Shown here piece after piece: positions 1-5,503 of a stretch of 8,954 nt of DNA. The stretch is from Pseudomonas sp. (GTDB lineage Bacteria > Pseudomonadota > Gammaproteobacteria > Pseudomonadales > Pseudomonadaceae). Made by a program: the position numbers and the translations under genes. Location of the stretch: NCBI GenBank assembly GCA_003488145.1, contig DNMQ01000386.1, forward strand, positions 1 to 8,954, given 5' to 3'. The first letter of the stretch is position 1. Each line of letters begins with the position of its first letter. The notes beneath the pieces were generated by a model that had not been told where the DNA came from, searched no databases, and saw only the letters and a program-made list of their open reading frames with translations.

Positions 1-626
1 TAGAGCGTATCCAGATCGTGGGTTACCAGAAACACGCTGAGGCCCAGCGCGTCGCGCAGGGTCAGGATCAACTGGTCGAAGGCTGCCGCGCCGATGGGGT
101 CGAGGCCGGCGGTGGGCTCGTCGAGGAACAGCACCTCCGGGTCCAGCGCCAGCGCGCGGGCCAGGGCGGCGCGCTTGACCATGCCCCCGGACAGTTCGTC
201 GGGATACTTGCACGCGGCATTGGCCGGGAGACCGGCCAGTGCCAGCTTCAGCCGCGCCAGGTGCTCGGCGTCGCGGCGCTCGAGCCCGGCATGCTCGATC
301 AGCGGCAGGGCGACGTTCTCCTGCAGGTTCAGCGAGGTGAACAGCGCGCCCCGCTGGAACAGTACGCCGAAACGTCGTTCCACCTGCGAGCGGCGCTCGG
401 CCGACAGTTCCAGCAGATTTTCGCCGAACACGCTGACGCTGCCTTCATTGGGCCGGCGCAGGCCAACGATGCTGCGCAGCAGCACAGACTTGCCGGTGCC
501 CGATCCGCCGACCACGCCGAGAATCTCGCCGCGACGGATGTCCAGGTCGAGACCGTCGTGCACGGTCTGGCTGCCGAAGCGGTTGACCAGTCCGCGTACC
601 TGGATCAGTGCGTCGTCGCTCGTCAC
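1..626 (-). CDS. MlaF-type lipid ABC transporter ATPase (C-terminal end outside window)
   Basis: A GTG start at 626 overlaps the permease TGA, and the frame stays open for 208 codons to the left edge. All ABC ATPase motifs expected in this part are present: Walker A GGSGTGKS (residues 40-47), Q-loop Q91 (VLFQRGALF), signature LSGGM (145-149), Walker B VLFLDEPTAGLDP (165-177) and the switch His in VTHDLD (H203). The LSGGMVKR form of the signature and the QRGALF segment are typical of MlaF-like ATPases, which power lipid transport by the MlaE-type permease. Family members run to about 260-270 residues, so some 50-60 residues are missing. An MCE (MlaD-like) gene and a lipoprotein partner would be expected next. 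The family call is firm; the direction of lipid transport cannot be inferred. Confidence 0.92.
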   Translation of the reverse strand, partial: MTSDDALIQVRGLVNRFGSQTVHDGLDLDIRRGEILGVVGGSGTGKSVLLRSIVGLRRPNEGSVSVFGENLLELSAERRSQVERRFGVLFQRGALFTSLNLQENVALPLIEHAGLERRDAEHLARLKLALAGLPANAACKYPDELSGGMVKRAALARALALDPEVLFLDEPTAGLDPIGAAAFDQLILTLRDALGLSVFLVTHDLDTL

Positions 627-1771
627 CAGCCCATCTCCATGAAGAACAGCGCGGCGATGGCATCGAGCAGGATCACCATGAAGATCGCCTGCACCACGCT
701 GGAGGTGGTGTGCTCGCCCACCGACTGCGCACTGCCGCTGACCTTGAAGCCTTCCAGACAGCCGATCACCGCGATGATGAAGGCGAACACCGGCGCCTTG
801 CCCAGCCCGACCAGAAAATGGCTGACGGCGATGTCGCGCGCCATGATGTTGAAGAACATCGTCGGCGAGATGTCCAGCGCCAGCACGCAGGCCACCAGGC
901 CGCCGGCGATGCCACTGAGCATGCCGACGAAGGTCAGGATCGGCAGGGTGATCAGCATCGCCAGCACGCGCGGCAGCACCAATAGCTCGATCGGGCTCAG
1001 GCCTAGGGTGCGGATCGCGTCGACTTCCTCGTTGGATTTCATCGAGCCGATCTGCGCGGCGAAGGCGCTGGCGCTGCGCCCGGCGAGCAGGATCGCCGCC
1101 AGCAGCACGCCGAATTCGCGCAGGAAGGAAAAACCCACCAGGTTGACGGTGTAGATGGTCGCGCCGAAGTCGGCGAGCACCGTCGCGCCAAGAAAGGCCA
1201 CCACCGCGCCCACCAGAAAGGTCAGCAGCGCAACGATCGGCACCGCGTCCAGCCCGGTCTGCTCGATATGTACGGCCAGTGAGGTCAGCCGCCAGCGCCG
1301 CGGCCGCGGCAGCGTCAGCAGCAGCGTCTGCAGGGTCAGGCCGATAAAGCCGAGCAGCATGCGCTGCTGCTTCCATACCGCAGCGACGGTGCGACCGACG
1401 TGGGCCAGTATGTCGCCGAAGGCATAGCCACGCGGCGGCTCGGCGGCATCCGGTTGATCCAGGGCGCTGGCGACGGTGCGCAGCAGCGCCAGGCGTTCGG
1501 CCGGCAATTGCGGCGCCCAGGCTTCAATGGCGGCGATCCGCTCGGGCCCCAGCAGTTCCACCAGCAGGCCGGCGCCTGCCGTATCCAGTGCACCCAGCCC
1601 GCTCAGCTCGATCTGGCTGCGCTCGTCGATCCGCGCCCTGAGCCGCTGCACCTCACGACGCAGTGCTGCGTAATGGGTGAGGGTCCAGTCACCGACGATG
1701 TGCGCCCGCAATGGTGAAGCCCCTTGATCGAGGGTCACCGAACCGGGAGACGAGGACAGGGTGGAGCTCAT
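623..1771 (-). CDS. MlaE-type lipid ABC permease with N-terminal STAS domain
   Basis: This 382-residue inner-membrane permease belongs to the MlaE/YrbE family, which moves phospholipids or related lipids between the inner membrane and a periplasmic MCE protein. Residues about 15-105 form a STAS domain (IELSGLGALDTAGAGLLVELL), as in the STAS-MlaB partner of the Mla system but fused here. From about 130 to 382 comes the permease: amphipathic helix, then several membrane segments, with the family signature around 231-270 (GRSASAFAAQIGSMK, NEEVDAIRTLG, PRVLAM). The start at 1771 is chosen because the protein begins just before the STAS domain. The frame is open as far as 2440, but that extension runs through the catalase-like gene and is low-complexity shadow. 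The ribosome binding site is poor (AGAAG directly before ATG), so the exact start is less certain. The stop overlaps the ATPase start, indicating coupling. Confidence 0.93.
   Translation of the reverse strand: MSSTLSSSPGSVTLDQGASPLRAHIVGDWTLTHYAALRREVQRLRARIDERSQIELSGLGALDTAGAGLLVELLGPERIAAIEAWAPQLPAERLALLRTVASALDQPDAAEPPRGYAFGDILAHVGRTVAAVWKQQRMLLGFIGLTLQTLLLTLPRPRRWRLTSLAVHIEQTGLDAVPIVALLTFLVGAVVAFLGATVLADFGATIYTVNLVGFSFLREFGVLLAAILLAGRSASAFAAQIGSMKSNEEVDAIRTLGLSPIELLVLPRVLAMLITLPILTFVGMLSGIAGGLVACVLALDISPTMFFNIMARDIAVSHFLVGLGKAPVFAFIIAVIGCLEGFKVSGSAQSVGEHTTSSVVQAIFMVILLDAIAALFFMEMGW
635..638 (-). promoter_or_regulatory. Ribosome binding site deciding the GTG start of the MlaF-type ATPase
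   Basis: GGAG lies 8 bases before the GTG at 626, inside the last codons of the permease. Together with the overlap of GTG and the permease TGA (sequence GTGA) it supports a coupled GTG start. Confidence 0.6.
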
Positions 1772-1815
1772 CTTCTGCAAACGGGTGCCTATGTCGGGCG
1801 ATGGAGTCCCGATTG

Positions 1816-1824
1816 ATGCTAGCA
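1816..1824 (-). promoter_or_regulatory. Possible extended -10 promoter of the Mla-type transporter
   Basis: On the minus strand TGCTAGCAT resembles an extended -10 element (TG-n-TAGCAT, 4 of 6 matches), 45 bases before the permease start. I find no well-spaced -35 box: the nearest TTGCCG is only 13 bases away. The 127-base gap after the catalase-like gene makes a separate promoter plausible, but this is a weak candidate. Confidence 0.25.
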
Positions 1825-1898
1825 GGGCTCTGCCCGGCAAGACAGGACCGGGTGGCCCGTGGTCGGCAACGGCCGGCGGATGGACCACGACGGTCGCG

Positions 1899-3035
1899 TC
1901 AAAGTGCGCCGTTACGCTCGAGCCGATAGCTGCTGATCGCCTCGTACACCGCCTTGCGCAGCCGATTGATGCCGCCGATGGGGCGATGCTCCGGCAGTGC
2001 GTGCCAGGGGTTGAAGCTGAGGTTGTCGCAGGCGAGATTCTGCTCGGGGCTGTCGAAGTCCTGCGGCGGGAGGCGGATGTCGGCGACCGTCTCGAATGGC
2101 GCGATGGCTTCGTCCCACTCGATGCTGGTGTCCTCAATGGGCATGTAGTGCTCGGCGTTCTGCCGCTGCACCTGCAGGGCGAAGCAGGCGGGCGCGCGGT
2201 CGAGGGACAGCTGCTGGTAGAGCGCACTGCGCAGGAAATTCGGCAGGTCGCGGTTCTGCTCGGGCAGCTGGTAGGTCGGGCAGTTCTCCGGCGTCGGGAT
2301 GACCCGGTACTTGATGTTATGCGGGCCGAACTTGTAGGGCGCCACCGAGCTGTAGGTGGTGGCAACCGGGCTTTGCGGTGCAGGCGCCAGGGTCTGCAAC
2401 GCGATAAACAGATGGCGCAGCTCCCAGCTGCGCGGATCAACGCTCGGGAAGAACGCCAGCGCCTTCTTGCCCTGCGCCTGGGCGGCGAAGTTGCTGCGGT
2501 ATTCGGCGACGTCGCGGACGAAGAACACCGGATGATTGAACATCACGAAGTCCTGCTCACTGGCGTGGCGCGGGTCGCGGCTGAGCTTTTCCCCCGGCAC
2601 GTCGAGCAGCTTGATCGCCATCCCACGCGCGTCCCGGATGCGGTCGAACTGCGGATAGGCGTTGCCGTTGGACAGTCGCACCCAGGCCTGCCAGGTCTTG
2701 CCCGGTTCGCTGAAAACGCCCTGGCGCAGCGTCGGCTCCAGGTCAGCGCGCACGCTGACCTCGGCGCGCACGCAGCCGTGGGCCTTGGCATGGGCGTCGC
2801 GCAGCACACGGGTGTTCTCCCTGTGCTGCTCCACCACTGCAATGGCGTCGGCGATGATCGCCTGGGTGTCGGCCGCTTCGCTCGGCGCGATGACTTCTTC
2901 GCTGGAGACGGGGCCACGATGGGTGAGGTGAAAGTGGACGGCGGCAACCGCCCAGCCTGCCAGGCCCACGGCGGTGACGGCGAGCAGCAGCCGGCCCAGC
3001 AAGCGACCGATCCAGAGCCAGAGTCTTGTCAGCAT
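1899..3035 (-). CDS. Membrane-anchored catalase-family haem protein
   Basis: This 378-residue protein begins with one hydrophobic helix (about residues 13-34) after a short basic start, so the body should sit in the periplasm. The body follows the catalase fold: RDAHAKAHG with the likely distal His H82, WVRLSNGN, DRIRDARGMAIKLLD (matching the RDxRGFAxK stretch of catalases), QDFVMFNHPVFFVRD with the conserved Asn N167, and near the end RLRKAVY, in which R360 and Y364 form the RxxxY proximal haem-ligand motif. It is shorter than typical catalases (about 480 or more residues), and the spacing after the distal His is compressed, as in minimal catalase-related proteins. True catalase, peroxidase or hydroperoxide-rearranging activity are all possible. 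It lies directly after the RoxA-like cytochrome gene, which suggests that one makes or uses a peroxide or hydroperoxide that the other handles. The fold is well supported; the reaction is inferred. Confidence 0.87.
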   Translation of the reverse strand: MLTRLWLWIGRLLGRLLLAVTAVGLAGWAVAAVHFHLTHRGPVSSEEVIAPSEAADTQAIIADAIAVVEQHRENTRVLRDAHAKAHGCVRAEVSVRADLEPTLRQGVFSEPGKTWQAWVRLSNGNAYPQFDRIRDARGMAIKLLDVPGEKLSRDPRHASEQDFVMFNHPVFFVRDVAEYRSNFAAQAQGKKALAFFPSVDPRSWELRHLFIALQTLAPAPQSPVATTYSSVAPYKFGPHNIKYRVIPTPENCPTYQLPEQNRDLPNFLRSALYQQLSLDRAPACFALQVQRQNAEHYMPIEDTSIEWDEAIAPFETVADIRLPPQDFDSPEQNLACDNLSFNPWHALPEHRPIGGINRLRKAVYEAISSYRLERNGAL

Positions 3036-3043
3036 GAAACAGA

Positions 3044-3048
3044 TCCTT
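3044..3048 (-). promoter_or_regulatory. Ribosome binding site of the catalase-like gene
   Basis: AAGGA lies 8 bases before the ATG at 3035, in the 26-base gap after the cytochrome stop codon. It supports this start and the co-transcription of the pair. Confidence 0.75.
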
Positions 3049-3061
3049 GTGCGGGGGCAGG

Positions 3062-4933
3062 TCAGGGGCAGCTTGGGCCGGGGTTGTGGGGGCGCGCCGG
3101 CAATTCCTCGAGACGCGGTTCGACGCGGGGGTCGCCGAGCACCTTGAGGTACTCGACCAGCGCCCAGCGCTCGTGCGGTGCCAGTGCCCGGCCGATCACG
3201 CCGTTACCGCGGCAGCCGGCGCGGAATTCATGGCCGCGGTTGCTGTTGCCGGTGATCGCGGTATCCAGCAGAAAGCCGCCGTCGAAACGCTCGGTGCGGA
3301 TACCTACGTGCTGCGGGTCGTATTCGCGACTACCCACCCAGAACTGCTTCTGCCGTTCGGCGACCGGCGACAGCAGCTGGAACAAGGTGGGGACCGAGCC
3401 GTTATGCAGGAACGGTGGCGTCGCCCAGATGCCGTCCAGCGGACGTGCCTTGTAGCCGCGCAGTTCCTGCACGCCAATCGGCAGGCCGAAGCCGTCGAAT
3501 TCCGCGCGCTCGGTCTCGCCGATGCCGGCGTCACGGTAGGCGCGCTCTTCGACATAGGCGGTGATATAGGCCAGCCCCTTGGCGCTGGACAGGCTGGCGA
3601 GATCGAGCGGGCTGGATGACGCGCCATACAGCCGCACATCCAGACGATCCAGCTCGTCCTGAGTCCAGCCCAGACGGGTCATGTCGAAGCGGTGGTCGGC
3701 GATATTGTCGGCCGTGGTCGGATCGGTACCGACGAAGGAGGTGGGGATCACCTTCATGCGCCACTCGGGGTCGCGTTCGGCAGCGAAACGCTTGTCGACC
3801 GGCTTGGGCCTGGCGTCGTGGCAATGCGCACAGTTTTCCTTGTACAGCGCGCGACCGAGGCTGGCCTGCTTGAGATCGATCGCGCCCAGCACGTCTTCGG
3901 GCCAGCGAGGCGGGGCCAGCTGCATGAGAGTGGTTTCCAGCCTGTGCAGGTCGCGTACGCGAACGCCTGATGCGTAGCGCTCGGCTTCGGCGATGGGCTG
4001 GCCGTTCTCATGCAGCAGCCGCAGCGTGGCGCCAACACCCAGCGCCTCACCGATATTGCGCGCCATCGGCTGCATGGCCGAGCCGTTCCACTGCACCCAG
4101 TCGAACTTCCAGATATCCCACAGATGCGGGTAGCTCACCGGCGCGTTGGCCACGCGGTAGTTCGCCGGATCGATGGCATCGCCGAACACGCTGTTGGCGA
4201 TGCGACCGAACGCATCGGTACGGCCGAAGCCTTCTTCGGTGGGGTAGAGCCCGCGGTGCCAGTCGTTGTAGGCGGTGCCAAGCAGACGGTCGAGAACCTG
4301 CTTGAAGTCGTGGCGCAACTGCGCGCGGTCCTGCTCGTAACGCTCGCCCAGAACCTGCTCGGCGAAGCGACGGAACTTGAGCGGGTTGTAATAGGTGAAG
4401 GCCATGCTCATGCCCAGCGCCTGGCCAAAGGCGCCTCCGCGCAGGGTCGGCACGGTGGAGGCCAGCGAATGCATCGCCGCGCCACCGTCGATACGAATGG
4501 CCTGACCTTGGTAGCGCAGCTCGCCGGTGTGGCAGGCCGCGCAGGTCACATCCAGATAGGCGCGACCGGTCTCGTCGTCCTCATGGCGGGCAAAGCCCAC
4601 CGGCAGGTTGCCGGGGTTCAGCGCGGTGGCTTTTTGCGCGGGATCGACCAGAAAGCCGAAGCGCGCGAGGTAGTCGGGCGTGGTGAACTTGTCCCGGCTG
4701 AAGGGCAGCTCCAGCGCACGGAACCAGTCGTACTCCAGCCCCTTAACCTGAGTGCCCTGCGGCGTGTAGTAGTAGGTCTGTCGCTGCGTGGCGTCCCACT
4801 GCTCCAGATAATGCAGCGCTTCGGGCGCTTCGTACTCCGGAAGGTTCGGGTAGGCCACGAAATACAGCCCAACGGCCGCGGCCAGCACAGCCAACAACAA
4901 CACAGCCCCCAGGGCTCGGCGCAGCAATCGCAT
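3062..4933 (-). CDS. RoxA-like di-haem cytochrome c (peroxidase/oxygenase family)
   Basis: This 623-residue protein has an N-terminal membrane anchor or uncleaved signal (about residues 7-28, LLRRALGAVLLLAVLAAAV) and then a periplasmic domain. Two c-type haem sites are visible, CAACH at 131-135 and CAHCH at 368-372. Downstream is the stretch RPLDGIWATPPFLHNGSVP (about 497-515), typical of large di-haem proteins related to the rubber oxygenase RoxA and more distantly to bacterial di-haem cytochrome c peroxidases. Its length is much greater than classical CcpA-type peroxidases (about 320-350 residues) and fits the RoxA-like group. Known members use haem and oxygen or peroxide; the substrate here cannot be read from the sequence, and the catalytic Phe of RoxA cannot be placed without an alignment. 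The catalase-like gene follows after 26 bases, so the two are probably one operon under the promoter at 4996-4968. The protein ends in a Pro-rich tail (RPHNPGPSCP) carrying an extra Cys at 622. Confidence 0.88.
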   Translation of the reverse strand: MRLLRRALGAVLLLAVLAAAVGLYFVAYPNLPEYEAPEALHYLEQWDATQRQTYYYTPQGTQVKGLEYDWFRALELPFSRDKFTTPDYLARFGFLVDPAQKATALNPGNLPVGFARHEDDETGRAYLDVTCAACHTGELRYQGQAIRIDGGAAMHSLASTVPTLRGGAFGQALGMSMAFTYYNPLKFRRFAEQVLGERYEQDRAQLRHDFKQVLDRLLGTAYNDWHRGLYPTEEGFGRTDAFGRIANSVFGDAIDPANYRVANAPVSYPHLWDIWKFDWVQWNGSAMQPMARNIGEALGVGATLRLLHENGQPIAEAERYASGVRVRDLHRLETTLMQLAPPRWPEDVLGAIDLKQASLGRALYKENCAHCHDARPKPVDKRFAAERDPEWRMKVIPTSFVGTDPTTADNIADHRFDMTRLGWTQDELDRLDVRLYGASSSPLDLASLSSAKGLAYITAYVEERAYRDAGIGETERAEFDGFGLPIGVQELRGYKARPLDGIWATPPFLHNGSVPTLFQLLSPVAERQKQFWVGSREYDPQHVGIRTERFDGGFLLDTAITGNSNRGHEFRAGCRGNGVIGRALAPHERWALVEYLKVLGDPRVEPRLEELPARPHNPGPSCP

Positions 4934-4940
4934 CGGTACA

Positions 4941-4945
4941 TCCTT
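4941..4945 (-). promoter_or_regulatory. Ribosome binding site of the di-haem cytochrome gene
   Basis: AAGGA lies 7 bases before the ATG at 4933. It decides in favour of this start: the nearby ATG at 4941 is in another frame and overlaps the site itself. Confidence 0.75.
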
Positions 4946-4967
4946 GTAGCGTCATGGCGAATGCGCG

Positions 4968-4996
4968 TTTATGGCAGGGTTGTGGGGTGATGGCAA
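4968..4996 (-). promoter_or_regulatory. Sigma-70-type promoter of the haem-protein operon
   Basis: On the minus strand TTGCCA (5 of 6 matches to the -35 consensus) and CATAAA (4 of 6 to the -10 consensus) are separated by exactly 17 bases, and TG-C in front of the -10 box gives an extended -10 element. Transcription would begin near 4961, about 28 bases before the start codon of the di-haem cytochrome gene. This makes the cytochrome and catalase-like genes a unit separate from the T6SS genes upstream. Confidence 0.6.
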
Positions 4997-5032
4997 TACG
5001 GTGTCATTCTTTATGGGTGACAGATATTAGCG

Positions 5033-5049
5033 TGGGTGTGGTCCACCCA
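5033..5049. repeat. Short inverted repeat between the T6SS and haem-protein transcripts
   Basis: TGGGTG and CACCCA form a 6-pair stem around a 5-base loop. It lies 37 bases upstream of the -35 box of the haem-protein promoter and downstream of the immunity gene. It could be a second weak terminator stem or an operator half-site pair; neither is proven. There is no U-tract on the minus strand. Confidence 0.35.
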
Positions 5050-5070
5050 TATTTATCTCGAACGACGCCT

Positions 5071-5090
5071 ACACCGGTTGTTTCCAGTGT
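5071..5090 (-). other. Stem-loop just after the immunity gene (weak terminator candidate)
   Basis: Read on the minus strand, ACACTGG and CCGGTGT can form a 7-pair stem with one G-U pair around a 6-base loop (AAACAA), beginning two bases after the immunity stop codon. No U-tract follows, so termination would need Rho or the second nearby hairpin. It is the best candidate I see for the 3' end of the T6SS transcript. Confidence 0.35.
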
Positions 5091-5092
5091 CC

Positions 5093-5503
5093 TCATATGT
5101 CAGGGGCGATGCGATTCAGATAGTCCGCCCTGTCATCACTCATTCTTGATATACAATTATCAATCGTTACTTGGTAAGCCTCTGCGGTCTCCTCTATTTC
5201 AAAGGCTTCAAGCTTGCAATCTGCGTCTCGCAGATCGATCCACTCTCGCTGCGCCGTCTTTACTAGAGAAACGTATTGGTCTGCTAGCAAAGGTGAGTTT
5301 TTATACTGAAGTCTGATTCGATTCAGAGTGGCCTTGTACGATGAATTAAGAAGATTGTCTGATTGCTCTTTATTGTACTGCGCGCACAGGGCTATTTGAG
5401 AAGAAGCTTCAATCTCTTTGCACGGGTCATTAACATCATCGCTTAATGCTGTACGTGCAAACAGAAATAAAAAAATTAGACTTATTTTTCGAATATTGAA
5501 CAT
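5093..5503 (-). CDS. LprI/DUF1311-like periplasmic lysozyme inhibitor, probable immunity protein
   Basis: This 136-residue protein starts on the last base of the effector stop codon (TAATG), the typical layout of a toxin-immunity pair. Residues 1-21 form a signal peptide (basic start, FLFLFARTALS; likely cleavage after ALS before DDV), which puts it in the periplasm where a peptidoglycan hydrolase would act. The mature part matches the LprI/DUF1311 pattern: C28, C40, the LLNSSYKATL segment, AQREWIDLRDADC with C96, and C117 before the final helix. The four cysteines suggest two disulfides. LprI of Mycobacterium tuberculosis is known as a lysozyme inhibitor, so inhibition of the effector's muramidase domain is the natural inference. 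The gene is very AT-rich compared with its surroundings, consistent with transfer together with the toxin domain. The family call rests on pattern recognition, not on a profile search. Confidence 0.85.
   Translation of the reverse strand: MFNIRKISLIFLFLFARTALSDDVNDPCKEIEASSQIALCAQYNKEQSDNLLNSSYKATLNRIRLQYKNSPLLADQYVSLVKTAQREWIDLRDADCKLEAFEIEETAEAYQVTIDNCISRMSDDRADYLNRIAPDI

Noticed and set aside
18..1154. 378-codon open frame on the plus strand
   Set aside because: It lies antisense to the MlaF-type ATPase and MlaE-type permease; its translation is low-complexity with no known motif.
1772..2440. In-frame N-terminal extension of the permease reading frame to 2440
   Set aside because: It runs inside the catalase-like gene in another frame, is Arg/Ser/Pro-rich without domain features, and the STAS domain begins right after the Met at 1771.
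1761..3455. 564-codon open frame on the plus strand
   Set aside because: It is antisense to the catalase-like and cytochrome genes, whose motifs are unmistakable; long antisense frames are common in GC-rich genes. Its translation shows no recognisable domain.
4010..4990. 326-codon open frame on the plus strand
   Set aside because: It is antisense to the cytochrome gene and would cover that gene's promoter; there is no domain signal.
5033..5049. Intrinsic terminator on the plus strand (stem followed by TATTTATCT)
   Set aside because: The stem is only 6 pairs, the following bases are not a clean T run, and no plus-strand gene ends here.
4954..5316. 120-codon plus-strand open frame over the intergenic region and immunity gene
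   Set aside because: It has no convincing ribosome binding site and overlaps the LprI-like gene, which has a signal peptide, conserved cysteines and stop/start coupling.
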